Below are positions 23,360 to 39,950 of a stretch of 64,000 nt of DNA, in pieces. This DNA comes from Adiantum capillus-veneris (lineage: Eukaryota; Streptophyta; Polypodiopsida; Polypodiales; Pteridaceae). Within the stretch, counting starts at the first letter, position 1; every line of letters begins with the position of its first letter. The translations under genes were made by a program, and so were the position numbers. The notes beneath the pieces are model-generated. The model did no database searches. It saw nothing but the letters and a program-made list of their open reading frames with translations, and was not told the DNA's origin. Location: positions 3,376,001-3,440,000 of the forward strand of contig CM043967.1 in NCBI GenBank assembly GCA_014529385.2, in the 5' to 3' direction.

Positions 23360-24235
23360 TGTCATAAAAACTAATATCTAATTCTCCCAAATGATTTTCT
23401 CATGTTAACTAATCATTTAATATGGGGAGGTACCAGGGGAGTAAAAGCTAGAATATTAGTAAGGTTGCTAGACCGATCTCAGCAGGGATCCAAAGGAGGG
23501 AAAATAGGGATCCAAAGGGGGGCAGTCTGCAAAAGATCAATGTGCATCAATGGAGCTTAAAAGACCTAAGGTTCAGCTCCATTAAGACTTCCATAGGCTA
23601 AAGTTTCAAAAATTTATTAAAAAGTCCAATGGCCAAAAGTGGGGGAAATTGGATGGTTATGGGAAGACTAAAAAGTCTTCCCACATCCCTAGGAAGGAGG
23701 GGGCGAGCCCTAATGGTAGGGGAAGAGAGAGAAACACACACGCACACTCCCAAGCTCCCCCTTTACACAAAGAGAATAATGGACACATGGGAGGCTCCTA
23801 GCCCAAATGCCCCCATCTCCCCGCAAATCGTATTGGATGGCCATAGAGGTGGACCAATGAGAATTAGGCTAGAGTAAAATTAGTCTAATCAATTTAAAAA
23901 ATCTTGATAAAAGAACCAAAAGAAATTAAGCTCCCTAGAAGACTATTGGACAATCTACCAAGGGGTCCAATGAGCATCCAACAGCCCAATGGCTTGCTTG
24001 ATTCCTATTGGCCAGAAGACTAAAAGGTCCAATTAGAGTTTGAATAAATTATTTTAATTACCTAAAGCTCTCACAAAAGGGGAAAGGGGGACACTTGTCA
24101 CAAGGCTATCAACTATGCTTCTTAATTGCTATTGGCTAAGCTTTGCAGGAACCAATGGGAATCCAGCAAGAGTTTTTGGGAAGAGGGATTGACCAAGAAG
24201 AGAGAGAGGTTGGCATTTTACACTAACCAACTTTG

Positions 24236-24271
<36 letters not shown>

Positions 24272-24916
24272 CTCATGTGTTGAGCAAGAACTCCATCTCC
24301 TTCTCCAAGCATTGTGAAGTAGAGGCCTAGACCAACAACTCTTGGCTATGGAATGCAAATCCAACCAAGAGCCAAGCTTCAATGGCATGCTCATCTCCTC
24401 TACCATGCTAATTAATAAGCTAAGCTATGCTATTAGAGTGATTATGTGACTTCTTTCTCGTAAGATACATATTCTTCCTCTTTCCTCATTCCCTGGTAGC
24501 TCTCATAATCTTTGAATGTTTGTGAGGTCTTGAGAATGACGATAGGCCCACTAGGTGTGTTTTTCAAGCATAATTTGGTGCATGAAGCTTCCATCTTCAT
24601 TGCACCAACGAGTTTTGTCAAGGAACACAAAGATTGTATTGTACAAAAGTCTTGTTTGATGGGAGAAGCTATAGTATAAAGCCTTTTTGGAGGGGGGACC
24701 AGCTCCATGCAAATCCGGTCCTCAACTGTTGTCAATTGTTCTATTTCTCTCTCTTTTCAAGTATTGTCTATGCCAAACTAACTAGGTATAAATTTCTACG
24801 TTTCTTTCTCCAACTACGTACTCTCTCTATGCTCATTAGGAACTTGTTTTTAATGAAATGCTCACTATGTTATCATTTCCCGCTACACACAAGTTACAAG
24901 TGCATTAAATGTTACA
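23360..24916 (+). repeat. gypsy-1 3' LTR
   Basis: Length 1557 bp, colinear with the 5' LTR. It has an extra 28-30-bp duplication of the 'agggatccaaagg' phrase near 23485-23522, an extra GAGAAACACACACGCACAC insertion near 23727, and a longer (CA)n tract at 24238-24270. It is followed by atcta, the probable target duplication. Confidence 0.92.
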
Positions 24917-24953
24917 ATCTATCCACCTTTGATGACCCTTTCCAACACCACCC

Positions 24954-25110
24954 GTGTAGCACCTCCCCTACCTCCCACTGTCATTTATCATGTGCTATCA
25001 TACTCAATTGAGCTGCTTACCCTGCTTACACGTATAGCACCTCCCCTACCCTCCCATTGTCCTTTGTCATATGCCATCGTAGTCAATCGAGCTGCTTACC
25101 CTACTATACC
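24954..25110. repeat. Tandem duplication, about 80-bp period
   Basis: cgt(g/a)tagcacctcccctac...ca(a)ttgagctgcttaccct occurs at about 24954 and 25033 with scattered differences. Confidence 0.75.
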
Positions 25111-25193
25111 AAAGTGCTTGCTCCTTCTAATCACTGTCATGCAGAAATCCATGCTAATTTCTCATTGTCTTTCACCTATATGGTAGGTACCGC

Positions 25194-25332
<139 letters not shown>

Positions 25333-25454
25333 CACACACTTGGTATCAACGGGATTTGATCTACCACATCCTATCTCTGGCTTGGTCTAAACACTAGACT
25401 AGATCGGACTGGATATCATATCTACTACATTGTAACTCTCTGATTTACTTTGAC

Positions 25455-25516
<62 letters not shown>

Positions 25517-25861
25517 ATCCTGCTAAAGGATTGGCGCTCTTCATCCATGGTAACTACCTGGGGTTTCTTTCACCCCTTGATATTATTGTGTGAAAAGAAG
25601 ACTTCTTGGGTGCCTTGGACTTTTTTGAGGGTCTTCATTTTTCTAACCAAAGATCTCATTGCATAATGAGGCGTGACATCACATCATATCGACTTCAATG
25701 GCAGAAGGTAGCGCCGCGTACTATTTTTGGGTTGCATGCACATAGCACCGCCCGGCATCGGATGGGGGAGGAATCGAATGCTCTGCCAGCCAACCTCTCC
25801 ATCTGCCCCGAAGAGGGCTCCACGGCCAGTTGAATGCGACTGCGGACTTTCTTTGGCAATA

Positions 25862-25870
25862 CTATATAAG
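25862..25870 (+). promoter_or_regulatory. TATA box in direct repeat 1
   Basis: ctatataag lies 107 bp before the ATG at 25977. It is followed directly by a perfect stem gtgagc-ctaa-gctcac (25871-25886). Both are conserved in direct repeat 2 (28509-28517 and following). The spacing fits a RNA polymerase II start near 25895. Confidence 0.6.
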
Positions 25871-25976
25871 GTGAGCCTAAGCTCACTTAGCTTCCACTCT
25901 GCGTTGGGTTTCCTTTCTGTCTTTTTCAATACTGTTGAGATTGTGAGTGGCTTCATCTCTGCAAGTCGTTTTGGTG

Positions 25977-27751
25977 ATGGCTCCTAACAAGAAGACGCTG
26001 GCCGAATCTACTGAGGTACCCTGTGTGATTTTAATATTGAATGGCACTTTGGGCATGGTATATATAACGGTTTGAAATGAAGGTTTTTCTGCTATGTAAT
26101 TCACTGATGTTTAATGGTTCAAAGGAAATCAAAGACCTATTGAGTAAAGGTCTAAATCATATCCCCTTACAACCTTTGAACCCGCACTTGGCATTGGCCG
26201 CACTACTTACCTGCTTGGATAACATAGCCAAGGTATTGAATTTAGAAAGTCTACAACATGCTAGACTTTTTGAGTTTATTTTCTCATATTTTCAAACATG
26301 TATTGGAGCAATCCCACCTACATGGTTAAGCCAGGAAACAACTTGGCTATCTCCTTCACTGTTGTATATGATAAATAAACTAAAACAGGACTGGTTTGTG
26401 GTAGGGCTTGACAAAGCCCCGCATATACCTACTCTTATCTGCAAGCACCTAGCCAAGTAGCAGATGAGGCTAGGCTTAAAGGACCAGAGTTCCTAATATC
26501 TGAAATGTGTCCAGAAGAAACCACACGATACCTCGGTATTTCACTAAATAACTTAAAGCTAGACACTCATAGTTCGAAACTACCTTTACTATTTCCCACG
26601 TATAAGAGTCACAAACACAAGTTTAGGTGGATTTCAGATGCCTCTAATTGCATTATGTTACACGCCACAGATGTAATTACTGCGTGTCTCAATCTCATTC
26701 TCACTGACTTTACCAACATCTGCGAAGAAAAATTTATAGCAGCTAGGACCTTCACAGGGCTTCAAGTGAATAACTTTTGGCTAGTAAAAACTGCGACTGA
26801 GGTGTTCATTAATCTACCACAATGCATCTTTTTCATGTTTTCAGCAGATATCACGCAATGCTATGAAAACATATCACTATTTGAACCTTTGGGGCTGTTT
26901 TCTGTCCTACAACAGATGATTAAATGGGTGTTTGAAAAAAGAAGTTTGATAGGTTATCACGCTATTTCACTTACTCGGAGTCCCAGACGGGTAAAAAACG
27001 CACGTAAGGGACCACCCACTCACTATAATCGGTGTAGTCTGACTATGGTTATTGAATGGCTATTTCAAAATTGCTTTGTTTTGTTAGGGAATCAATGCTT
27101 TCGGCAGATTCATGGTATCCCTGTGGGATTCTCATGTTCACCTGTTATGTGCAATCTCTACCTTGCTTTTTTTGAGTAAAGATGGATAATGAAACAACTA
27201 GAGACAACGGACACCACTATTGACTTAACACTCTTTCGGCATACCTACAGGTATATGGATGACTTATTGAGTCTAAACAATCCCAATTTTGCAAAGTACT
27301 TACCACTAATATATCCCGACACACTTCAAATTGAACCTACCTCGTTGGATTGCGTGAACGATACCGAGCTGAATATCATTACTAAAACAGTATTTCTTAA
27401 TATAGAGTTATCACTTCTTTCTCCATTAACTGGGAGGTTTGTCACAAATTCTCCTGGAAAAGAGATAATCTGCACCTGAGCTTGATCGAATACGTCAAAA
27501 GGAAGAGTAATCGTCCACATAAGATAGCTATAAAAACCTATCTCGGCATGGTGTATTTGATTATGTACTCATCCTCGGACTCATTCTTAGCCTTTCAAGC
27601 AATTTGTCACCTTATGAGGAAATATAAGGCGAATGGTTTTGCCATGAAAGAACTACAAGGCACGGTTAGGAATTTTCTCTCTAAAAACTCTTGGCCCTTA
27701 TGCTTGGCTGACAAGGAGACTATTATTGAACTTCTAACACTCATACACTGA
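25977..27751 (+). CDS. Penelope-type reverse transcriptase, frameshifted, with a predicted first intron
   Basis: Exon 1 (25977-26015) would encode MAPNKKTLAESTE. A GT donor at 26016 and an AG ending at 26124 give a 109-bp AT-rich intron, and joining keeps the frame into EIKDLLSKGLNHIPL. Then come WFVVGLDKAP, a frameshift near 26455, LFPTYKSHKHKFRWIS (26580-26630), FFMFSADITQCYENISLF (first catalytic Asp), GIPVGFSCSPVMCNLYLAFFE without its last residues (27117-27177), a stop at 27178, YRYMDDLLSLNNPNF (catalytic YMDD, about 27250) and, after a frameshift near 27440, a thumb region KRKSNRPHKIAIKT to NGFAMKELQGTVRNFLSKN. The pattern resembles Penelope-related RTs with a G-I-P-(M/V)-G-F-S-C-S-P motif. 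Both catalytic motifs are intact. Exact clade is uncertain. Confidence 0.7.
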
Positions 27752-27831
27752 TACATTGGTTGTAGGGGAGGTCTCACCACTTGGTGATGACCCCCCTCAC
27801 CAAGTGGAAGATCTTCCCCTAGGTAAGGGTG

Positions 27832-32332
<4,501 letters not shown>

Positions 32333-32880
32333 ATGAGCCGGGATGTATGCGACATGAAAAATGTATGCACAAACAAGTCTTGGGCTGATATATGTGGTAG
32401 CAATGTGGTTTCTAATTTCCACTCATGCAAGCTATGGTTCAAACAAAGAATGTTGAGAATGTGGATGTGTGGAGTTGAAGGAACGGGAGTGATGTTCCAA
32501 GAACATTGTTATTCATGGAATTCCCAAAGAGAAGTTAGAGATACCTCCTTCTCTTGCCATTGTTATCGAAGAATTCTTCAAAACCCACTTTGGCATATCC
32601 GGAGTTATGGTCTATGGAGCACATAGAGTGGGAAGCAAGGAGCTCCTCGCTCGGGAGAACGGCCAATTGTATGCACCATGCCGGATGAGACCAAGCGAAA
32701 GATTATCCTTGATAATAGTTGTATCTATTTGAGGGATACGAAATGTTTTGTATGTGAAGATTGCAGTATTAAGCAACAAAATATGCGTCGCAAGGCATAT
32801 GAGGAAAAGAATCAGAAAAACAAGGAGATCTCTCATGAAGAAAATGTGCCCAAGGAGGAGGCAAGTCCCTCGAGCAAATA
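32333..32880 (+). pseudogene. LINE ORF1 remnant
   Basis: One frame gives IHGIPKEKLEIPPSL and VMVYGAHRVGSKELLARE, and after a frameshift near 32660 ERPIVCTMPDETKRKIILDN and an acidic tail EENVPKEEASPSSK with a stop at 32878. The order (GIPE-like, AHRVG, RPI, KR..IL.N) is that of the C-terminal half of L1-type ORF1 RNA-binding proteins. The N-terminal half is not readable. Confidence 0.6.
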
Positions 32881-32946
32881 GGGATGCGTGACCTATGAGA
32901 CCGAGTTACAATTGAAAATATGCTTTTGAAATTGTAATGGATACCC

Positions 32947-33759
32947 ATGGAATGCGGGGTTGGCATTGATGAATTAACAAGCAAAGCCGATGTTGTACTT
33001 CTTGTTGAAACTTGGGAGCATGATACACAAAGGATTAACGGCTTGGAGGATAACAATGCACATTCATTGATGTGGTCAAAGAATCTCAAGCAACAAAGAG
33101 GACAAAGAGGGGTAGCATGTATGGTTAAGAAAGGATTGGAAGATTTTGTATCAATTGTGAAAGATGACAAGTACAAACGTTATGTATGGCTGAAAATTAT
33201 GACACCAAAAAGAGCACCCATTTTTGTATCCGGTTGCTAATTTCCTCATCATGATTCCCCCTTTTATGTTTGCATGGATAGAGATCATCCATTTTTTGAT
33301 TTAGAAGAGGACATTTTTTATTTCAAAGGTGAAGGTGATGTTATTGTATTTGGGGATATGAATGCTCGCACAAAAACATTGCAACATGATTCTCAACAAT
33401 TTGATATGCCATACATTTCAAGGGAGTTGGAGGAAGTTCACTTGTATGATCGTACTTCAATGGATGAGAAAGAGCCGGATCACTACGGAAAGTTACTTCT
33501 ACATATATGTAATAGCACGAGTATGCTCATTGCCAATGGTGTATCTTTGTGGAGTGGAACCAATGGATTTAGTTGTAGGAGACATAATGGGGACAATGTG
33601 ATTGCCTATATGCTACTTTCCGAAACCATCATGTATCACATAAAGAGTTTTATGTTTGGCCAATGGTCCCCGGAATCTGACCTTCGCACCTTATGTATTG
33701 ACCTTTCATGTGGAGAAGCAACTAAGCATGATAATTTCAGCCAAAAGAAAGAGAAATAA
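32947..33759 (+). pseudogene. LINE ORF2 apurinic-type endonuclease domain
   Basis: This domain nicks target DNA to prime reverse transcription. Motifs in order are KADVVLLVETW (catalytic Glu), RGQRGVACMVKKGL, IVFGDMNARTK (Asp and Asn) at about 33345, and SPESDLRTLCIDLS near 33670. The final motif is normally SDH, but here the His codon reads Leu. A TAA at 33238 breaks the frame once, after which translation continues in the same or a nearby frame. Confidence 0.8.
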
Positions 33760-34913
33760 TCACTATGTATGGATTTCAAACAGGCACCAATGTACATTGA
33801 AATGGTTGAGCAAAAATTATGGATGACAAAGCTTCAATATGATGCACCATTGGAGACTAAATGGGAAGCTTTCAAGAAAGTTATTTGTTCTTGTGCCGAA
33901 GAATGCTTTGCCATAAAGCATCTCCATGGTATCAACAAAGATAGATCACGCAAAAGGTGGTTTGATAAAGAATGTCAAGATGCTCAAAAATCCTTGATAA
34001 AGCTTGATGCAACTATGGACAAAGACAACTATCAAAGTCATTTTCATACACAAGGCATTGATTCAAAAGAAGAGAAGAAGATGAGAAGTAAAGCAACAAC
34101 TTTTTCAAGTCCAAGAAAAGGCACTTGCATGTGGAAGATTTTGGAGAAAGTTGAGGGGCAAGCGGGTTGAGGATTTTGGTAACTTGAGTCTTGTGGATAT
34201 GTACACACATTGTAGGCAATTATATGACCAAACAAATGCCAAAAAAAAACCATTTTATGGTTCACTCCCATGTATGCCCTCTTTTTTTACTATTGAGGAT
34301 GTATGCGGTGGGCTTGAAATGTTGACCACTCGCAAAGCAGGAGATCTTCAAGTTATCAAGCCGGAGATGATCAAATGGACGGGAGATTTTACCCATGAGT
34401 GGATGTGTGATATGTTCAACCTTGCACTTCAACATGCCATGTCTTATGATTGGAGTACTAATTGGATTAAGCCTTTGCATAAAGGAGGGGATGTAAAAAA
34501 TGTAAACAACTACCGGACTATAATGATTGGGTCTCTTATGGCAAAGTTGTTTGGGTGTATAATGGAGATGAAATTGAGTGAATGGACTAAAGAGAATGAT
34601 AAGCATGCAAAGGGACAAAGCGGGTTTTTGCTGATGCCATAGCACCATTGATCATCTTGTCACTCTTCGTGTTCTCATGGAGGAAAGTCGATTGAAGGGC
34701 AAGCGATTGTATTGTTGTTCTGTGGACTTTAAGAAAGCCTTTGATATGATTCCACATAAGAATTTGTGGAGAAGGATCGAAGAACTCCAAGTGCCAAGTG
34801 AGTTTATGCTTGGGATTTCTTGAATCTATGAGAAGGTGATTTGTCAATTGTGCATGGGAAGAGAAATTTCAAAAAAAATTGTAAGCACTATTGGGGTTAA
34901 ACAAGGATGTCCG

Positions 34914-35139
34914 TGTTGTAATTAGGGTTGCAGAGAAACGCACACAGCTTGGAGAAGACGAAGGAAGCTCAAGGCACACAATTGAGAGTGTGTTACTTTG
35001 TGTGCAATTGAAAGATAGATAGCCCTAGAGTGATGGGCGTATATACAATGCACGGGGAAAAAACTCCTAAAGAGGGAAAAAATTGCCCCGACGGTCCTAG
35101 TGTGTTCACACACATCACTACCACATGTATATGGTAACA
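34914..35139 (-). repeat. copia 3' LTR
   Basis: 226 bp. On the minus strand it follows a purine-rich ccagggaggattt (about 35143-35155), the likely polypurine tract. Confidence 0.93.
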
Positions 35140-37005
35140 AATCCTCCCTGGAGTGATGCGCTGAACGAGAGATGGCACATGAGTAAAGTGAAGTGTCGTG
35201 CCCTGAGGACATGATCAGTCAACAAAGGGGAGTAAGCCCAAAGCTTTGCGGAAAGCTTCTCACTTCTCACGAGACAATGCCTTTGTGAAAAGATCTGCAA
35301 GGTTGTCCTATGTTGGCACATAAGCCAAGCTGATCTCTCGTGTTGAGAGCCTCTCCCCAACATAGTGATAATGCACCTCAATGTGCTTTGTGCGAGCATG
35401 AAAAATTGTGTTCCTCGCAACTGCCAATGCGCTCTGACTATCAATGTAGATAGTGTTGGCAGTGTCCTGCCAACACACAAATCAGCCATAAGGGGTTTGA
35501 GCCATACACACTCAACCGTAGCTGTGAAGACTGCCTTGTACTCAGCCTCACAACTAGAAGTGGCCACAGTAGGTTGCTTCTTGCTCAACGATGATATACA
35601 TGAGCTGCCAAGCATGAAAAAAAAACCACTTGTGGACACTCGCGTGCCAAAACAACTAGCCCAATCTGATTCCGAAAAAACATGTAAGTCTGGCGGTAAT
35701 GATCCCTTATTGGGATAAAAAAAGCCAAGATGTAAAGTGCCACTAAGGTAGTGGAAAATCCTCTTGACAGCCTGCCAATGCTTAGACTCTAGGCTATGCA
35801 TAAATCTGCTGACGTGTGAGACTGCACTCTGAATATCCGGCCTCGTGTTGCATACATAAATGAGGCATCCAACAACAGTTTGGCAAAGAGTGACATCTGC
35901 AGGATCGCCAGCATCATGAAGACTCAATTTCAAACTTGTTTCCATGGGAGTGGCAATAGGTTTGCAATCCTCAAGTCCAAACTTACATAGCAATGTCTCT
36001 ATGTAACTTTTTTGACACAAAAAAATACCACCATCAAATTGCTTAAACTGTATACCCAAGTAATGATGCAACAACCCCAAATCTTTCATCTTGAAAGTAG
36101 CATTCAAATCAGCCTTAAAGTCAGCAATATGTCTCTCATTGTTCCAGTGACCAGCAAATCATGTACATAAAGAACCACAATGAGAAGTACATCACCCTCA
36201 TGCTTTAGATACAATGTGCTTTCTGTTGGATTGTTACGAAAGCCTCGTTTGACCAAATGAGTGTCAGATTTCTCATACCAAGCACGAGGAGATTGCTTCA
36301 ACCCATACAAAGCCTTCTTACATCTGCACACTTTGTCCTCTTGTCCTTTCATGACAAAACCGCGAGGCTGTGTTACATAAACTTCCTGAATTATGTCACC
36401 ATTCAAGAAAGTAGTAACAATGTCTGATTGATGTACATCCCAACCAAAATGAGCTGTCAATGCACATAGAAAATGCACAGTAGTCATACGACAAGTGGGA
36501 ACAAAAGTCGAGCCTTATGGCGATTGATCTCACCATCTAGCTTGCATTTCAACTTGTAAACCCACTTCATACCAATGGCCTTTTTGCAAGGAGGCAAATC
36601 ACATAAATTCCATGTGTCATTTTCTATAAGTGCATCATATTTTGATTGCATGGTAACGATCCAATTTTTTAAATTTTGTGGTTCATCAAAAGACAGAGGT
36701 TCCTCAACATCATGTAAGCCAGACACAGCCAAAGCATAACAATCTGATGCATAAGATGCATGGTCAGAGCCTAAACGAGTACAACTAGACAAAGATGCAT
36801 CCAATTTACTCTCACACAATGTATGCACCAACCATTTTGGCATACCTCTAGCCCGCTCATTTTTAGCCCTTTCCTCATCAAGTACATCATGTACATCTGC
36901 ATCAGTAATAGGTTGATCTATAACATTTTCGGAAACCCCCATAGGCTGTACATTTTCCTCATTGGAATTTACATTCGAACTTCCACCACTGAAAAGAGGC
37001 AACAA
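35140..37005 (-). pseudogene. copia reverse transcriptase and RNase H
   Basis: Minus-strand motifs in order: ENDTWNLCDLPPCKKAIG and WVYKLK (about 36600), then after a frameshift with a short deletion MTTVHFLCALTAHFGWDVHQ, FLNGDIIQEVYVTQPRGF, CKKALYGLKQSPRAWYE, VVLYVHDLLVTG (36160-36200), MKDLGLLHHYLGIQF, and the RNase H signature KKQPTVATSSCEAEY (about 35560). The catalytic box, normally YVDD, reads YVHD: the first Asp codon GAT is CAT. The region is otherwise open over long stretches. Confidence 0.9.
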
Positions 37006-38146
37006 AGTGTCATTAATGTCCTATGAGCTTACATTAATGTCTCTAGTACATGACAACAAGGGCTAAACAGGATCTTCCACAAACACTACATCTTGTGAAA
37101 CCAAAATATGATTTGTTTGCGGATGATACAACATGTAACCTTTGCTTTCAGCACGATAACCAACAAAATACATTTGACAGCCTTATTGTCCAATTTTCTG
37201 CGTTGTGTTTGTGGCACCAAAGCATATGCCAAACAGCCAAAAAAATGCATGTGCTCAATAGAAGGCTTTCTATCATGTCATGCTTCATATGGAGTAATAG
37301 ACTACAAAGCTTTTGTAGGACACCTGTTAAGTACATAAATGGCCAAGGGCAGAATTTGCATGGGCCAACAAACATCACTATGCACAAGTTGCAACCTGCA
37401 TGTAGCCCTAACTGAACCATCCTTTGGAAACTTTTAACGTTACATTTTACCCAAAATACAGCATTCACAAACATGTTTGACAGGTGCTTTCCAAGAGGCG
37501 ACAAAGAAGCAACCATATCAGATTTCTACAAACGCAGCAAACTGGCAAAATCCAGATGCCCAAAATGTGCATGCCATAGTTTTGCATCTGAAACAACCTT
37601 TGAATCTGCAACTGCATTTGCAAAATTTTGTCCGCACTTGTCATACAAAGTGAGCTTATATAGCCCACGGCACAAAAGGCCAGATGCAACAATTTCATCA
37701 CCAAAATTGAGATCATAAACTATACATCTGTCATCCACAAATTTGACTACTAGTCCAAGTCTAGCAAGTGCAGATACAAACAAAAGATTCTTCTTGATCC
37801 CAGGTACATAAAGTGCACCAACAAGTGTGAAAGAACTGCCATTTGCAGCAGTAAGCACAATCTTTCCAACCCCCTGAACCGGATAAGAGCCATTCTTGAC
37901 ACAAGTGACTGAATTCCCATGAAGGACAGACTCAAGAGAGGTGAACAATTCACGATGTGAGGTAATGTGCTTTGTAGCACCACTGTCGAAATACCACACA
38001 TGTGAATCTGCAGCAACTAACATGCATGCATCATGGACAACAGGATTGTAAGTGCACTCTGCACTAAAAGCCCATTCTACATCAACATCAGCATCACAGT
38101 CTCCTTTCAGAAGACTCAAAAATGGCTGCATTTGTAGTGGAACCAC
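37006..38146 (-). pseudogene. copia protease and integrase with core deletion
   Basis: The protease active site WYFDSGATKHITSH (about 38000) is intact. The GAG-pre-integrase zinc region follows (LWHAHFGHLDFASLL, then CECCILGK in another frame). The integrase core begins with LVHSDVCWPM near 37370 and then jumps directly to ATYVLNRCPTK-like sequence (IYVLNRCPTKAL), which normally lies well over 100 residues later. The stretch carrying the second Asp and the Glu of the D,D,E triad is therefore missing. The copy cannot make its own integrase. Confidence 0.8.
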
Positions 38147-39054
38147 CCTCTTTCTTTGGCCTTTGACTTAGGACACTGCTTGATCAAGAGATCATTAGCT
38201 TTACAATAATGGCAACACCTCTTCTTTTTGCCCTTATCACCAGAATTTCCAGACGAATTGCTGCCAGCACAAGCATTAGGAATAGAAGTTTTCCCACTCG
38301 CAGTAGAACCATAAGAAGTGGATGCATTGATGTTACCACCCTTTCTTTGAGAAGCAATAGAAGCCTGTTCAACTGCATGCTACCTAGTCCTGTTTTTCCT
38401 GGAAAGCGACTCTTGACAACAATGTGCATAATGCATCAAACTTGACAACTTCAAGATTTCCTTGGGTCATAAGTCTCTAGGTACTAGCAAAAGTCTGGTA
38501 AGAAGGTAAGGCATCAAGAACAGTCTGCAGAAGGGAATTGTTTGAAATGACTTCACGTGCAGAAATAAGTTGCTCATTGATATCCTTGATACAAGTAAGG
38601 AAAGTGTCCATATCATCTTCCTCATGCATAATCTTCGATTCCAACTCTTTACGCAGCAAAGCAATTTTAGCCTCATTGCGGCTTGCATAAAAACCTGCTA
38701 GAATATCCCAAGTCTGTTTTGGAAATTTCACTAAACGAATGTGAGGAGTAATGGTGCCTTCACAGACAATGTAATCAACACATGAGCATGCGCATCCTTT
38801 ACTTCCAAACGAGCTTGTTTTGTCGTAGGCAAAAAAACTCTAATAGCAGCAATCCTTGCAGCAAGACATGCAACATCCTCAACATCGCCTACATCCTCAG
38901 AACCAGGACGTACATCAATGCCCTGCACAATATTCCAGATGCCCTTTGACACAAGAACATCTTGCACCATGTAAGCCCACATAGGGTAATTGTCCCCATC
39001 CAATTTTTCCTCAGCAGCAAACATCTTGAACACATCTGTGTTGTTGTTAGCCAT
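38147..39054 (-). pseudogene. copia gag
   Basis: ATG at 39054 starts MANNNTDVFKMFAAEEKLDG followed by NYPMWAYMVQDVLVSKGIW, the usual copia gag N-terminus. A frameshift near 38735 leads to VKFPKQTWDILAGFYASRNE and KELESKIMHEEDDMDTFLTC. The zinc knuckle near 38190-38220 reads CHYCKANDLLIKQC: Leu replaces the knuckle His that the fragment at 1-184 keeps. Confidence 0.85.
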
Positions 39055-39337
39055 GGAAAATGCCTGCACTTGATGTGAAAAAACTGCTCGAAATGAGGAG
39101 AAACTAAGTGAGACCAGCACGTGCTATATAGAACAAATCATAGCAGATTGTATGGGACCTATTATGCAGTAATTGGCGCTAACAAAAAATTTGCACAAAA
39201 TGACAAAATTGCATGTGCAGACCTGGCTGTAGTGAAAACGGAGGTCAAAATTAGCCCGAATCAGAAATCTGAGCAGACTAAGCTCTACGCACTTTTCCAA
39301 AAAATGCTGGTGACTAAGCCCGAGAGGATGCAACCTG

Positions 39338-39350
39338 CTCTGATACCAAT
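39338..39350 (-). other. copia primer-binding site, initiator-Met tRNA type
   Basis: On the minus strand ttggtatcagagc directly follows the 5' LTR. Same primer type as gypsy-1. Confidence 0.9.
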
Positions 39351-39576
39351 TGTTGGAATTAGGGTTGTAGAGAAACATACACAGCTTGGAGAAGACGAAG
39401 GAAGCTCAAGGCACACAACTGAGAGTGTGTTACTTAGTGTGAAATGGAAAGATAGATAGCCCTAGAGTGATGGGTGTATATACAATGCACGGGGAAAAAA
39501 CCTCCTAAAGAGGGAAAAAATGCCCCGGCGGTCCTAGTGTGTTCACACACATCACTACCACATGTATATGGTAACA
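39351..39576 (-). repeat. copia 5' LTR
   Basis: 226 bp, TG...CA ends, adjoining the primer-binding site on one side and the gtccg target duplication on the other. Confidence 0.93.
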
Positions 39577-39950
39577 GTCCGTTGTCACCAACTCTCTTTG
39601 GTTTATGCATCGATGAATTGGAACAAATGATACTTGACTTTATGCAACAAGAAGGCATTGAAGAGGTCACTATTTGCAATGTGGTAATCATGCTTTTGTT
39701 GTATGCAGATGATGTAGTGCTTCTAGCACACACTTTAGAAGATGCACAAAAGCTTATGATTGTCCTTGAGAACTTTTGCTTGCATAGTGGGCTGATTGTG
39801 AACAAATCCAAAACAAAGGTTATGCTTGTGAAAACCAACCATAAGGAGAAGCCATGCATTGTGTACAACAATGAGACACTTGAAGTTGTTGAGAGCTTTA
39901 AGTACCTTGGCCTTGAGGTTCCGTCCAATCATTAGTGGCATGAATGTGCT

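Larger units (their letters stand above)
16189..24916 (+). mobile_element. Ty3/gypsy chromovirus LTR retrotransposon (gypsy-1), complete but decayed
   Basis: Two direct LTRs (16189-17690 and 23360-24916) start TGTCATAAAAAC and end TTACA. They flank a 5.7-kb interior with, in order, gag, protease, RT, RNase H, integrase and a chromodomain, which is the gypsy order, and the chromodomain places it among chromoviruses. The five bases before the left LTR (atcca) and after the right LTR (atcta) agree at four of five positions and are the probable target-site duplication. A Met-tRNA-type primer site follows the 5' LTR. Every domain carries stops or frameshifts. The LTRs have diverged by point changes, a short duplication near 23500 and expansion of a CA tract, so the insertion is not recent. 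Confidence 0.92.
34914..39576 (-). mobile_element. Ty1/copia LTR retrotransposon, complete but defective
   Basis: Two 226-bp LTRs (34914-35139 and 39351-39576) start TGTTG and end TAACA. The target duplication gtccg is perfect (34909-34913 and 39577-39581). The interior, read on the minus strand, encodes gag, protease, a shortened integrase, RT and RNase H, the copia order. The LTRs differ by roughly a dozen changes over 226 bp, so insertion was not recent. It sits in the RT domain of the LINE. Confidence 0.95.
34151..39935 (+). pseudogene. LINE ORF2 reverse transcriptase domain (interrupted)
   Basis: Before the insertion: LTTRKAGDLQVIKPEMIKW, WIKPLHKGGDVKNVNNYRTI, KGQSGFLLMP, then in other frames RLYCCSVDFKKAFDMIPH and GVKQGCP (to 34913). 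After the copia element (39582): SPTLFGLCIDELEQMI, LLLYADDVVLLAHTLEDAQ (YADD catalytic box intact, about 39700) and NKSKTKVMLVKTN. The order and YADD/KAFD motifs identify a non-LTR RT. Confidence 0.88.
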
